Assembly (NCBI RefSeq): GCF_900618535.1
Contig: NZ_UYJA01000001.1
Span: forward strand, 1,364,001 to 1,428,000
DNA length: 64,000 nucleotides
Direction of reading: 5' to 3'
From: Pseudomonas bubulae
Lineage (GTDB): Bacteria > Pseudomonadota > Gammaproteobacteria > Pseudomonadales > Pseudomonadaceae
Both the position numbers and the translations under genes were made by a program. This document shows, piece by piece, positions 34,980 to 43,896 of the stretch. The notes below the pieces were generated by a model. The model saw only the letters and a list, made by a program, of their open reading frames with translations. It was not told the DNA's origin and did not search any database. Positions within the stretch are counted from its first letter, which is position 1, and the number at the start of each line of letters is the position of its first letter.

Positions 34980-36056
34980 ATGGCTGATTTACCGATCGAC
35001 GACCTAAACGTTGCCTCCAACGAAACCCTGATCACCCCTGAACAGCTCAAACGCGAGATTCCTCTCAGCGAAACAGCGCTGCGGACCGTGACCAAAGGGC
35101 GCGAGGTGATTCGCAACATCCTGGATGGCACTGACCATCGACTGTTCGTTGTCATCGGGCCTTGCTCGATTCACGATCTCAAGGCTGCCCATGAATACGC
35201 CGAGCGCCTGAAGGTGCTTGCGGCTGAAGTCAGCGACACGCTGTATCTGGTCATGCGGGTTTATTTCGAAAAGCCCCGTACCACAGTGGGCTGGAAAGGC
35301 CTTATCAACGACCCGTATCTGGACGACTCGTTCAAGATCCAGGACGGTCTGCATATTGGTCGCAAGCTGCTGCTGGACCTGGCCGAAATGGGCCTGCCAA
35401 CCGCAACTGAAGCCCTCGACCCGATTTCCCCGCAGTACTTGCAGGACCTCATCAGTTGGTCGGCCATCGGCGCACGCACCACTGAGTCCCAGACTCACCG
35501 TGAAATGGCGTCCGGCCTGTCTTCGGCCGTAGGCTTCAAGAACGGCACCGATGGCGGCCTGACGGTTGCGATCAATGCCTTGCAGTCGGTTTCAAGCCCG
35601 CATCGTTTCCTGGGTATCAACCAGGAAGGCGGCGTGTCGATCGTCACCACCAAGGGCAATGCCTACGGTCATGTGGTATTGCGCGGCGGCAACGGCAAAC
35701 CGAACTATGACTCCGTCAGCGTTGCGCTCTGCGAGCAGGCACTGACCAAGGCCAGGATCACCCCGAACATCATGGTCGATTGCAGCCACGCCAATTCCAA
35801 CAAAGACCCGGCCCTGCAGCCGCTGGTCATGGAAAACGTGGCCAACCAGATCGTCGAGGGCAACCAGTCGATTATCGGCCTGATGGTTGAGAGTCACTTG
35901 AACTGGGGCTGCCAGGCAATTCCTAAAAACCTTGAAGACTTGCAGTACGGCGTGTCGATCACTGATGCCTGCATCGACTGGTCGGCTACCGAGACCACCT
36001 TGCGCAGCATGCATGCCAAGCTCAAGGATGTGTTGCCAAAGCGCACCCGCGGCTAA
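34980..36056 (+). CDS. aroF: Class I 3-deoxy-7-phosphoheptulonate (DAHP) synthase
   Basis: 358 aa. Condenses phosphoenolpyruvate and erythrose 4-phosphate, the first step of the shikimate pathway. Family blocks: 'LFVVIGPCSIHDLKAAHEYA' (metal Cys), 'MRVYFEKPRTTVGWKGLIND', 'SDxQTHRE' region 'ARTTESQTHREMASGLSSAV', 'GFKNGTDG', and 'IMVDCSHANSNKDP' (metal His). Class I AroF/G/H type by length and N-terminal extension; which feedback isoform it is cannot be determined, so the symbol is provisional. ATG 34980 lacks a strong ribosome site. Ends at a REP and a strong bidirectional terminator. Confidence 0.93.
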   Translation: MADLPIDDLNVASNETLITPEQLKREIPLSETALRTVTKGREVIRNILDGTDHRLFVVIGPCSIHDLKAAHEYAERLKVLAAEVSDTLYLVMRVYFEKPRTTVGWKGLINDPYLDDSFKIQDGLHIGRKLLLDLAEMGLPTATEALDPISPQYLQDLISWSAIGARTTESQTHREMASGLSSAVGFKNGTDGGLTVAINALQSVSSPHRFLGINQEGGVSIVTTKGNAYGHVVLRGGNGKPNYDSVSVALCEQALTKARITPNIMVDCSHANSNKDPALQPLVMENVANQIVEGNQSIIGLMVESHLNWGCQAIPKNLEDLQYGVSITDACIDWSATETTLRSMHAKLKDVLPKRTRG

Positions 36057-36063
36057 CAGCCCA

Positions 36064-36091
36064 TGTGGGAGCGGGCTTGCTCGCTCCCACA
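36064..36091. repeat. Compact REP palindrome
   Basis: TGTGGGAGCGGGCTTGCTCG followed at once by CTCCCACA, that is a REP doublet with the spacer deleted. Confidence 0.75.
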
Positions 36092-36122
36092 ATAGTTTGG
36101 CGCCAGTTCCGCACGGTTGCAG

Positions 36123-36166
36123 ACGCACACAAAAACGCCGGGCATGCCCGGCGTTTTTGTGTGCGT
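36123..36166. terminator. Bidirectional terminator between aroF and the GNAT gene
   Basis: A perfect long dyad: ACGCACACAAAAACGCCGGG then CATG then its complement. The arms contain A5 and T5 tracts, so it terminates both convergent transcripts. Confidence 0.92.
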
Positions 36167-36171
36167 GTTCT

Positions 36172-36453
36172 TCAGGTATTGGCCTGAGGGCGCTTGTGGC
36201 GTTCCATATAGCGCTCAACGTATGAACACGAGGGAATCACCTCATAGCCCATCTTGTCTGCGTAATCGAGCGCCTGCTCCGTCAAGGCTGCCGCAATACC
36301 CCGACCACGCAGGGCGTTAGGCACAAACGTGCGATAGATATCCAGAGTCTGCTTGCCCAGATCCATGTAGGTCAGGTAAGCACGATGACCGTCGACAGTG
36401 GTCTCAAACTGGTGACCTGCCTGGTCATGGTGGATAGACAACGCCTCGCTCAT
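36172..36453 (-). CDS. GNAT-type N-acetyltransferase (YjdJ/Gcn5-related, short form)
   Basis: 93 aa. 'TFVPNALRGRGIAAALTEQA' contains the acetyl-CoA pyrophosphate loop (R/Q-x-x-G-x-G/A), followed by 'MGYEVIPSCSYVERYMERH', diagnostic of the small YjdJ/NATD1-like group that has a catalytic-looking Cys. The acetyl acceptor is unknown. ATG 36453 chosen over the adjacent ATG 36456 for better spacing from AGGAG. Confidence 0.85.
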   Translation of the reverse strand: MSEALSIHHDQAGHQFETTVDGHRAYLTYMDLGKQTLDIYRTFVPNALRGRGIAAALTEQALDYADKMGYEVIPSCSYVERYMERHKRPQANT

Positions 36454-36949
36454 CATTGCTCCTCGCGGGTCTTGTAGTGTGACCCCTACCTTACTGATGT
36501 TTTTCCGCCGAGGGAACTACTACGCCATCACGCACGCGCTGCCAGCCCGGGATGTGCCGGCAGGCCTGATTAGAGAGTAGCCACTCTAGTGCAAATGTTC
36601 ACTTCCCGGGGCAGCCAGTTGTCAGCAGATCAGGCCCGCCCAAACGTTTCGCCGGCCCGACATCCTTGACCCGGCCCTGAACATTTTCCGGAAGGTTGAG
36701 GCTATGACGTACAACCGCACTTAAAGTCACGCTGCGCCATCACTCTGATGCCACTTCGTGCACTCCAAACTGACTGTTTTACAAACACAATCTGTTAAAG
36801 CTAGCCTACCGAGATTGCCAGCCAATTATTTTTTTTGGTTCTTGCGCTAGGTCATTTTACTTACTACAAGTAATGGGTACTATGTACGCCGGCTGTTTCC
36901 TCACTTTGAAGGAACAGCTTCAATTAGAAAGTCCTTGAAGGGGAACACG
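36454..36949 (+). promoter_or_regulatory. Intergenic region with oprI promoter
   Basis: 496 bases without a supported gene. A sigma-70-like promoter candidate is TTTACT (36856-36861) and TACTAT (36878-36883), 16 bases apart, giving a leader of about 60 bases to the oprI ATG. The 5' half contains only short dyads (e.g. AGAGT/ACTCT near 36575). Confidence 0.4.
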
Positions 36950-37201
36950 ATGAACAACGTTCTGAAATTCTCTGCTCTGGCATTGGCCGCAGTTCTGGCT
37001 ACCGGTTGCAGCAGCGTATCTAAAGAAACTGAAGCCCGTCTGACTGCAACTGAAGATGCAGCAGCTCGCTCCCAGGCTCGTGCTGACGAAGCCTACCGTA
37101 AAGCTGATGAAGCTCTGGCTGCTGCTCAAAAAGCACAACAGACTGCTGACGAAGCTAACGAGCGCGCTCTGCGCATGCTTGAAAAAGCAAGCCGCAAGTA
37201 A
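36950..37201 (+). CDS. oprI: Major outer-membrane lipoprotein OprI (Lpp homologue)
   Basis: 83 aa. Lipobox '[14 protein letters not shown]' puts the lipidated Cys at residue 19-20. The rest is one continuous Ala-rich heptad coiled coil (residues 25-80) ending KASRK; the C-terminal Lys is the residue that in E. coli Lpp is joined to peptidoglycan. Links outer membrane to cell wall and is extremely abundant, in line with the strong ribosome site (GAAGGGGAAC) and intrinsic terminator. Codon choice is strikingly uniform (GCT/GCA for Ala, GCTs), as for highly expressed genes. Confidence 0.95.
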   Translation: MNNVLKFSALALAAVLATGCSSVSKETEARLTATEDAAARSQARADEAYRKADEALAAAQKAQQTADEANERALRMLEKASRK

Positions 37202-37222
37202 TAGTCCTTCGGTACTGTTATC

Positions 37223-37253
37223 AAGCCGACCTATTTATAGGTCGGCTTTTTTA
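37223..37253 (+). terminator. oprI terminator
   Basis: AAGCCGACCTAT / ATAGGTCGGCTT with 2-base loop centre, then TTTTTATT; 21 bases after the oprI stop. Confidence 0.93.
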
Positions 37254-37281
37254 TTGCCTGCCGGTCACTAAACAGGCAATA

Positions 37282-37318
37282 AAAAAGCCGCCAGGGGTAT
37301 TAACCAGGGCGGCTTTTT
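37282..37318 (-). terminator. L,D-transpeptidase gene terminator
   Basis: AAAAAGCCGCC / GGCGGCTTTTT stem with a 15-base loop, 22 bases past the stop of the minus-strand transpeptidase gene; T tract present on both strands. Confidence 0.85.
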
Positions 37319-37339
37319 ATTGCGCTTGTTCAGTACGGC

Positions 37340-38368
37340 TTACTGCACATAATCCAGCGACTGGCCAGTAGCCATACCGGTATTGGTTGTGCCGATTACT
37401 GCAGGTATGCCGGTTTCTGCTCCCACTACCGGGAATGCCAGATCCTTGTCTATCTGGATGCTGTTTTCAAGGTCCTGATGCTTGAGCAGGAAGTTCATGA
37501 AGCCTGCGTACTTGTTCTGCAAGTCTTCAGGGGTCAAGTGCGACTTGTCGCTCACGGCCAGCAACGAACCATCCTTCACGTTCAACGGCTCGTGAACTTC
37601 AAGGAACACCTTGCCGCCACTGACGCCAATTTTGTACGGCTCGTTGATGATCCGCACCGGCGTACCCACCGGCACCATCTGCGCCATTTGCAGCACGTTC
37701 TGGTTAAGCATGCGGAAGCAGCCGTGGCTGGTGCCCGTGCCAATGCCGAACTTGGCGTTGGAGCCGTGGATCAGGTAGCCCGGCATGCCGAGGGTGAACT
37801 TGAACGGACCCAGCGGGTTATCGGGGCCTGCGGGCACCACGTTAGGTAGCGGGTCGCCATTTTTGGCGTGCTCGGCCTTGATCGAAGCCGGCGGTGTCCA
37901 GGTCGGATTGGGCGTCTTTGCGGTGATTTTGGTTTGCCCCAGGGGCGATCCCCAACCTTCGCGGCCAATCCCCAGCGGGAAGGTGTAAACCTTGTTCTGG
38001 TCCTTGGGATAATAATACAGGCGGTATTCGGCGAGGTTGATCACGATCCCCTCACGCTTGCCCGGCGGCAGGATGAACTGGGTCGGCAACACGATATCGG
38101 TATCGACGAGGGTGCCGTCCGGGTTCTTTTTGACCGGCAGCCAGGCGTCTACCCCGGGGTTGGCAGCGATCATTTCCGAATAGCCCAGCTCGTACTGGTT
38201 ACCCAGGTCGGCAAAGGAGTCTTCGTACTTGCCTTTGATCACCTGCACTTCGCCAACGACATCTTCGCCAGGCGGTGGCAGCGGGAATTCAAGCGCGACC
38301 GCGGGACCCGCAACACAAAGTGCGGCAACGGACAGGTAGCGGGTAACTGCAGGTAGGCGCGACAACAT
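37340..38368 (-). CDS. L,D-transpeptidase (YkuD/ErfK family)
   Basis: 342 aa periplasmic enzyme. Signal peptide MLSRLPAVTRYLSVAALCVA ... AVA. A LysM-like region at residues 40-95 ('GKYEDSFADLGNQYELGYSE') precedes the YkuD domain with 'GYLIHGSNAKFGIG' (His) and 'GTSHGCFRMLNQNV' (catalytic Cys in SHGCxR-like motif). These enzymes form 3-3 cross-links or attach Lpp-type lipoproteins to peptidoglycan. It is convergent with oprI, whose product is the expected substrate. ATG 38368 has AAGGA 8 bases upstream; ATGs at 38377 and 38386 are alternatives. Confidence 0.9.
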   Translation of the reverse strand: MLSRLPAVTRYLSVAALCVAGPAVALEFPLPPPGEDVVGEVQVIKGKYEDSFADLGNQYELGYSEMIAANPGVDAWLPVKKNPDGTLVDTDIVLPTQFILPPGKREGIVINLAEYRLYYYPKDQNKVYTFPLGIGREGWGSPLGQTKITAKTPNPTWTPPASIKAEHAKNGDPLPNVVPAGPDNPLGPFKFTLGMPGYLIHGSNAKFGIGTGTSHGCFRMLNQNVLQMAQMVPVGTPVRIINEPYKIGVSGGKVFLEVHEPLNVKDGSLLAVSDKSHLTPEDLQNKYAGFMNFLLKHQDLENSIQIDKDLAFPVVGAETGIPAVIGTTNTGMATGQSLDYVQ

Positions 38369-38466
38369 CCGGAACATCCTTCGCATAATCAACGGGGGAC
38401 AAAAAAAGGGAGTGTACACCGCGCCCACGGGGAGCGTGAGCCGGTCAGGGCATCAAACAGGTAAGA

Positions 38467-38760
38467 TCATAGTTCAAAGCGCAACTCTGGCCAGATGGGC
38501 TCCGTGCCCCGGCGCTGCGACTCGATGATTGCCCGGCACAGCGGGCATAACCGGTGGTCCTGAAACACCTTGCGGGTGACATCCGACCAACGCGGTTGCG
38601 CCGGCAGCAATGAGCCACACAAGGTGCGGTCAATGGTGCCTCCCAGCTCCAGTTGACGTGTCACCAGATGCACCCGTACCTCCTGGCAGGCGAACAGATC
38701 GAGCTGCTCATCGGGCTCGATCAGTTGATAGGCATATAAAGACCAGGCAGGACGCGACAT
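38467..38760 (-). CDS. Hypothetical protein with C-terminal CxxC
   Basis: 97 aa, soluble. 'AYQLIEPDEQLDLFACQEVR' at the start and 'DHRLCPLCRAIIESQRRG' near the end; the CPLC pair plus an earlier Cys ('TLCGSLLP') could bind zinc. No family name recognised. ATG 38760 has TTGGAG 8 bases upstream. Located between tesA and the L,D-transpeptidase on the same strand. Confidence 0.65.
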   Translation of the reverse strand: MSRPAWSLYAYQLIEPDEQLDLFACQEVRVHLVTRQLELGGTIDRTLCGSLLPAQPRWSDVTRKVFQDHRLCPLCRAIIESQRRGTEPIWPELRFEL

Positions 38761-38818
38761 CGAGGGCTCCAAATCGGGGGGGCGCCACCTTAGCCGAAAC
38801 ACTGCCACTAGAAAAGCA

Positions 38819-39424
38819 TCAAAGCAGGGGTTTTAACGCCGGCCACACATTATCCAGCAAAAGCCCCTGCGCACCGACTGCCGGGTGGATGCGATCGGCC
38901 TGCATCAGTTCGGGCTTGCCGCCCACGCCCTCAAGCAAAAACGGCACCAGGGCAACGTTTTTTTCCTTGCCCAGCTCGCTGTACACCGCAGCAAAAGCCC
39001 GGGTGTAACGCGCGCCATAATTGGGCGGCAATTGCATCCCCAACAGCAACACCTTGGCACCCGCCTGCTGCGAGGCATCGATCATTCCTGCAAGATTTTG
39101 TTTCAATTGCGCAGGGAGCTGCCCGCGCAGGCCATCGTTGCCACCCAGCTCGACAATCACTACATCCGGTTTATGCTCTGCAAGCAGCGCAGGAAGCCGC
39201 GCCAGCCCTCCGGCGCTGGTGTCGCCACTGATCGAAGCATTGACCACCTTGTCGTCGTAGCCTTGCTCCCTGAGCCGCTGTTCGAGCAAAGACACCCATC
39301 CCTGACGGGTATCCAGGCCGAAAGCCGCGCTGATACTATCGCCGACGATCAAGATAGTTCCCGCCGTTGCCGTCTGTGCCACGCACATCAGGGCCAGAGC
39401 AACACTTAAAAACCACACACGCAT
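38819..39424 (-). CDS. tesA: Multifunctional esterase/lysophospholipase TesA (SGNH hydrolase)
   Basis: 201 aa periplasmic SGNH-family enzyme with thioesterase, arylesterase and lysophospholipase activity. Signal peptide MRVWFLSVALALMCVAQTAT, cleavage after ATA. Block I 'ILIVGDSISAAFGLD' (Ser nucleophile near residue 30), block II 'ASISGDTSAGG' (Gly), block III 'VIVELGGNDGLRG' (Asn) and block V 'ADRIHPAVGAQG' (Asp, His). ATG 39424 has GGAG 6 bases upstream. Diverges from the ybbA-like gene with only 10 bases between the starts, as in E. coli. Confidence 0.93.
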   Translation of the reverse strand: MRVWFLSVALALMCVAQTATAGTILIVGDSISAAFGLDTRQGWVSLLEQRLREQGYDDKVVNASISGDTSAGGLARLPALLAEHKPDVVIVELGGNDGLRGQLPAQLKQNLAGMIDASQQAGAKVLLLGMQLPPNYGARYTRAFAAVYSELGKEKNVALVPFLLEGVGGKPELMQADRIHPAVGAQGLLLDNVWPALKPLL

Positions 39425-39434
39425 TGGATTCTCC

Positions 39435-40118
39435 ATGGGCGAAAGTATTCTCACCGCGCAGAACCTTAGCAAAGTGGTTCCCAGCGCGGAAGGCGAGTTA
39501 ACCATCCTGCACTCCTTGAGCCTCGAACTGAGCAAGGGCGACAGCCTGGCGATTGTCGGCGCCTCAGGTTCAGGCAAATCGACGCTGCTGGGCCTGCTCG
39601 CCGGCCTCGACCTGCCCAGCCAGGGCGAAGTAATCCTGGCCGGGCGGGCCCTGAGCACCCTGGATGAAGACCAGCGCGCCCGGGTGCGGGCCGAACACGT
39701 GGGCTTTGTGTTCCAGTCATTCCAACTGCTCGACAGCCTCAATGCCCTGGAAAACGTCATGCTGCCTCTGGAGCTGGAGGGTCGCAAGGATGCCCGCGAG
39801 CATGCCCGCCACCTGCTGGAACGCGTCGGCCTGGGCCAGCGCCTGAGTCACTCGCCACGCCAGCTGTCCGGCGGCGAGCAGCAACGGGTCGCCATTGCTC
39901 GGGCATTTGCCGCCAATCCCGACGTGCTGTTTGCCGATGAACCCACCGGCAACCTGGACAGCCACACTGGCGAGCGCATCACCGACCTGCTCTTTGAACT
40001 GAACAAGGAAAACGGCACCACCCTGGTGCTGGTGACCCATGACGAACGCCTGGCCCATCGTTGCCGGCGCCTGATCCGTCTTGAAGCTGGCCATCTGGTC
40101 GGCCCTCTGGAGCCCTGA
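39435..40118 (+). CDS. ybbA: ABC transporter ATP-binding protein (YbbA/LolD-like)
   Basis: 227 aa. Walker A 'IVGASGSGKSTLLGLLAG', Q-loop 'FVFQSFQLLDSLNAL', signature 'RQLSGGEQQRVAIARAFA', Walker B 'VLFADEPTGNLDSHTG' and switch His 'LVLVTHDERLAH'. Belongs to the MacB/LolD-type mechanotransmission class. Its stop overlaps the permease start by one base. Exact cargo unknown. Confidence 0.9.
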   Translation: MGESILTAQNLSKVVPSAEGELTILHSLSLELSKGDSLAIVGASGSGKSTLLGLLAGLDLPSQGEVILAGRALSTLDEDQRARVRAEHVGFVFQSFQLLDSLNALENVMLPLELEGRKDAREHARHLLERVGLGQRLSHSPRQLSGGEQQRVAIARAFAANPDVLFADEPTGNLDSHTGERITDLLFELNKENGTTLVLVTHDERLAHRCRRLIRLEAGHLVGPLEP

Positions 40119-42622
40119 TGGCACGTCTGCCGCTGTTGCGCATGCTGAGTCTGGCCGTACGCCAATTACTGCGCGATGTCCGCGCCGGCGAGCTGCGGGT
40201 GCTGTTCTTCGCCCTGCTGGTCGCCGTGGCGGCCAGCACGGCCATCGGCTACTTCGGTGCCCGTCTTAATGGCGCGATGTTGTTGCGTGCCACCGAGTTC
40301 CTCGGCGCCGACCTGGTGCTTGATGGCACGGCCCCGGCCCGTGAAGAACAAATCAAGGTCGGCAACGACCTGGGCCTCGAACACGCCCGGGTGGTCGAAT
40401 TCGCCAGCGTGATTGCCACCGACAATGGCATTCAGCTCTCCAGCATCAAGGCGGCAGACGATGCCTACCCGTTGCGCGGCGAACTGAAAAGCGCCCCGCA
40501 GCCCTATGCCGAAGAACAGCCTGGGGGCGGTCCCAAATCCGGTGAGGCCTGGGCCGAAGCCCGACTGCTGACCGCGCTGGACCTGAAGGTCGGCGATGAA
40601 ATCGATGTCGGTTCAAAAACCGTGCGTATCACCCGCGTGCTGACTTACGAACCCGACCGGGCCGGCAACCTTTACAGCCTGACCCCACGAGTACTGATCA
40701 ATCTGGACGACCTTGCCGCCACCGGCATCGTACAACCGGGCAGCCGTGTCACCTACCGCGAACTGTGGCGCGGTGAAGCACCGGCGCTGGAATCGTATCG
40801 CCAGGTGATCAAGCCTGGCCTGGACGCCAACCAGCGCCTCCTGGACGGCCGTGACGGCAACCAGCAGATCGGCGGTGCGCTGGGCAAGGCCGAGCGTTAC
40901 CTGAACATGGCCAGCCTGGTGGCGGTGCTGCTGGCGGGCGTGGCCGTAGCGTTGTCTGCCACCCGCTTTGCCAATCGGCGTTTCGATGCCAGCGCCCTGC
41001 TGCGTTGCCTCGGCCTGTCACGGCGCGAAACACTCTGGTTGTTTACCCTGCAACTGAGTGTGCTCGGGCTGCTGGCCAGCCTCGCCGGCGCCTTTCTCGG
41101 CTGGCTCGCGCAACTTGGACTGTTCGCCCTGTTGCATGACCTGCTACCGGCTAACGTACCGCCCGGCGGCCTGATGCCGGCGATTGCCGGGATGGGTACC
41201 GGGCTGGTGGCGCTGGCTGGTTTCGCCTTGCCGCCGCTCGCGGCACTGGGCCGCGTACCTCCACTGCGGGTGTTGCGCCGCGATTTGCTGCCGATTCCGG
41301 CCAGCACCTGGACCGTCTACGGCGCGGCGCTGCTGGCACTGGGGCTGATCATGTGGCGCATGAGCCTGGACCTGGTGCTGACTTTCGCCCTGCTCGGGGG
41401 TGGCGTGATTGCCGCCGTGGTGCTTGGCGGAATCCTGCTGCTGGGCCTGCAAAGTCTGCGCCGCCTGCTGGCCCGTGCCTCACTGCCCTGGCGCCTGGGG
41501 CTGGGTCAGTTGCTGCGCCATCCGCTGGCCGCGGCGGGCCAGGCCCTGGCCTTTGGCCTGATCCTGCTGTCGATGGCCCTGATCGCCCTGCTGCGCGGCG
41601 AATTGCTCGACACCTGGCAAAACCAGTTGCCCAAAGATGCACCCAACTACTTTGCGCTGAATATCCTGCCGGCCGACAAGGAGGCTTTCGGCGCCCACCT
41701 GATGACCCTTCAGGCCCGCGCTGCGCCGCTGTACCCGGTCATTCCGGGGCGTCTGATCAGCATCAATGGCGAACCGGTGCAGGACATCGTCAGCAAGGAC
41801 TCCAGTGGCGACAAGGCCATCCAGCGCGACCTGAGCCTGACCTGGGCGGCTGACCTGCCTGCCGAAAACCAGCTGACAGCAGGTAGCTGGTGGGGCCCGA
41901 AGCCCGAAGGCGATGTGCCGGGCGTTTCAGTGGAAGCCAAAGTCGCCGAAAGCCTCAAGCTGAAGCTGGGCGACCTGATGACCTTCACCATTGCCGGTGT
42001 CAATCGCGAAGCACGGGTCACCAGTTTGCGCAGCATCAACTGGGACAACTTCCAGCCCAACTTTTTCATGATTTTCCAGCCTGGCACCTTGCAGGACTTG
42101 CCGGCCACCTACCTCACCAGCTTTTACCTGGCACCGGGACACGACAAGGAAATCATCGAACTGTCGCGCACCTTCCCGGCCGTGACCATCTTGCCTATCG
42201 ATGCATTGCTGGAGCAACTGCGCAGCATCCTGGCGCAAGTGACCATTGCTGTGGAATACGTGCTGCTGTTTGTGTTGGCGGCGGGCATGGCGGTGCTGTT
42301 TTCCGGCTTGCAATCCACCCTGGATGAACGCATTCGCCAGGGCGCCCTGCTGCGCGCGCTGGGGGCCGAGCGGCAACTGCTGGTGAAGGCCCGGCGCATC
42401 GAGTTCGGCTTGCTGGGCGCCACCAGCGGCCTGCTGGCGGCGCTGGGGGCCGAACTGGTCAGTCTGGTGCTTTACCGCTTTGCCTTTGACCTGCCGTGGC
42501 ACCCACATCCGTGGTTGTTGCTGTTGCCGGTGCTGGGCGCGGTGATGGTGGGCGGTGCGGGCGTGTTTGGCACACGCAGGGCGCTGAATGCCAGCCCGTT
42601 GACGGTGTTGCGCGAGGGTTGA
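40118..42622 (+). CDS. ybbP: FtsX-like ABC permease (YbbP family)
   Basis: 834 aa with about ten helices: one N-terminal (residues 25-47), then two clusters of FtsX-type helices (about 260-500 and 710-825) with large periplasmic domains between. 'RRFDASALLRCLGLSRRETL' and 'ERIRQGALLRALGAERQLLV' are the paired FtsX cytoplasmic coupling loops. Works with YbbA, probably to move or act on envelope lipids or an export-linked substrate next to TesA. Length and duplicated FtsX unit are normal for YbbP. Confidence 0.9.
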   Translation: MARLPLLRMLSLAVRQLLRDVRAGELRVLFFALLVAVAASTAIGYFGARLNGAMLLRATEFLGADLVLDGTAPAREEQIKVGNDLGLEHARVVEFASVIATDNGIQLSSIKAADDAYPLRGELKSAPQPYAEEQPGGGPKSGEAWAEARLLTALDLKVGDEIDVGSKTVRITRVLTYEPDRAGNLYSLTPRVLINLDDLAATGIVQPGSRVTYRELWRGEAPALESYRQVIKPGLDANQRLLDGRDGNQQIGGALGKAERYLNMASLVAVLLAGVAVALSATRFANRRFDASALLRCLGLSRRETLWLFTLQLSVLGLLASLAGAFLGWLAQLGLFALLHDLLPANVPPGGLMPAIAGMGTGLVALAGFALPPLAALGRVPPLRVLRRDLLPIPASTWTVYGAALLALGLIMWRMSLDLVLTFALLGGGVIAAVVLGGILLLGLQSLRRLLARASLPWRLGLGQLLRHPLAAAGQALAFGLILLSMALIALLRGELLDTWQNQLPKDAPNYFALNILPADKEAFGAHLMTLQARAAPLYPVIPGRLISINGEPVQDIVSKDSSGDKAIQRDLSLTWAADLPAENQLTAGSWWGPKPEGDVPGVSVEAKVAESLKLKLGDLMTFTIAGVNREARVTSLRSINWDNFQPNFFMIFQPGTLQDLPATYLTSFYLAPGHDKEIIELSRTFPAVTILPIDALLEQLRSILAQVTIAVEYVLLFVLAAGMAVLFSGLQSTLDERIRQGALLRALGAERQLLVKARRIEFGLLGATSGLLAALGAELVSLVLYRFAFDLPWHPHPWLLLLPVLGAVMVGGAGVFGTRRALNASPLTVLREG

Positions 42623-42704
42623 TATGGCCAGACACTATAAATCCTGGCGTTGACGAGCGCAGCGAGGCTGCGATCGTCGTTTTGGGAATCAACTGTTACG
42701 CCGC

Positions 42705-43273
42705 GTACATATCCGGCATTTGCGTATAACTGAAATATTGGTTTCGCCCTTACGGCGAGTCCATTTTGAAAGGACCCAAAAGGAACCAAAAGGTCCTCGC
42801 CCTACCATTCGGCCGATTCGCCAAGGTTCGCCGGCTCCTTCCGGCTCTGTTATGGGAGCGGGCTTGCCCGCGATGGCAGCACTTTGTTCCTCCAGATAGA
42901 ACGAGGTGCCTGCATCGCGGGCAAGCCCGGCTCCCACAGGGAGATATGTCGGTCGAAAATCCTGCATTCAAACAGGCCGGCCGGTCGGCCGCCTCGACGG
43001 CTTTTGATCTTGATCTACCCGCCCCATCGGGAGGCCGAGAGGAGGTTCTGCGCAGTGGGTCGACCGGCATGGATGCCGGGAGAGCCGCGATGGGCCATGG
43101 ATGGCCCGTGGCGGCGGGCCCACGGAGCGGGACCGGAACGAGGGAACCTGAGCGCAGCGAAGGCCGTACGCCAGGGGCAAGCCTTTTTGGTTACTTTTTC
43201 GGCGTCTGGAAAAAGTGACTCGCCGTAAGGGCGAAACCAATATTCCAGTTAAACGCAGATGCCGGATGTGTAC
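42705..43273. mobile_element. Repeat element with 57-bp inverted ends and a nested REP
   Basis: The first 57 bases (42705-42761) and last 57 (43217-43273) are inverted copies with 53 matches; both contain GGTTTCGCCCTTACGGCGAG. The 455-base interior holds a REP doublet and short open frames rich in Arg/Gly/Pro ('GMDAGRAAMGHGWPVAAG'), a frame I recall as a frequent repeat-derived artefact in pseudomonads. No transposase. Looks like a non-autonomous, MITE-like unit filling the 690-base gap between the ybbP-like gene and greB. Confidence 0.7.
42851..42938. repeat. REP doublet nested in the inverted-end element
   Basis: TATGGGAGCGGGCTTGCCCG ... CGGGCAAGCCCGGCTCCCACA-type inverted REP motifs; one arm carries an extra G. 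Confidence 0.8.
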
Positions 43274-43312
43274 CCGTTGAACCAAACAGCGACAACGGCT
43301 ACAAATTTTGCG

Positions 43313-43789
43313 CTAACTCTTTTCGTAATAAATCTCGTTGATCCACCACAGCACTTCCCCGCTCGGGGTCTGCACCACTGCCTCGTCGCCCACCTCTTTC
43401 TTCAACAGCGCACGGGCCATCGGTGAGTCGATGGAGATGTAGTCGTTGCGTCCGTAGATTTCGTCGTAACCCACAATGCGGAATTTCTTGACGTCCCCGG
43501 CCTCGTTTTCAATTTCGACCCAGGCACCAAAAAACACCCGGCCTTCCTGCTCCGGCGAGTAATCAACCACCCGTACATCCTCGAGGCGCTTGCGCAGGTA
43601 GCGCACCCGTCGGTCAATCTCGCGCAGCAGCTTCTTGTTGTACTGGTAGTCAGCGTTTTCGCTGCGATCACCCAGTGATGCTGCCCAGGTCACCTTGCGT
43701 GTGGTATCCGGGCGCTTTTCCCGCCACAGGTAGTCAAGCTCCTGCTTCAGGGCTTCATGGCCTTGCCTGGTGATGATGTTGGTACTCAC
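43313..43789 (-). CDS. greB: Transcription elongation factor GreB
   Basis: 158 aa, identical in length to E. coli GreB. 'LKQELDYLWREKRP' and 'SLGDRSENADYQYNKKLLRE' form the N-terminal coiled coil with the acidic tip residues (D, E in GDRSENADY) that enter the RNA polymerase channel; 'EIYGRNDYISIDSPMARALL' is the C-terminal domain. Rescues backtracked polymerase by transcript cleavage. GTG 43789 gives the family-standard (M)STNIITRQGHEAL; an in-frame ATG at 43816 would add 9 atypical residues. Confidence 0.95.
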   Translation of the reverse strand: MSTNIITRQGHEALKQELDYLWREKRPDTTRKVTWAASLGDRSENADYQYNKKLLREIDRRVRYLRKRLEDVRVVDYSPEQEGRVFFGAWVEIENEAGDVKKFRIVGYDEIYGRNDYISIDSPMARALLKKEVGDEAVVQTPSGEVLWWINEIYYEKS

Positions 43790-43896
43790 TCGCGGTCGTT
43801 CTCCAGCAGGTTGCATTGGCCAGGGCAGACTCTTAGCACCCCGGCGCGACGAAATACATAGAGGCGCTGATAAAAATCACAAGCGCGGCGACACTC

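Noticed and set aside
42766..43228. Open frames of 114-150 codons within the inverted-end element
   Set aside because: Arg/Gly/Pro-rich frames made by the repeat itself, with no ribosome site; kept as part of the repeat element.
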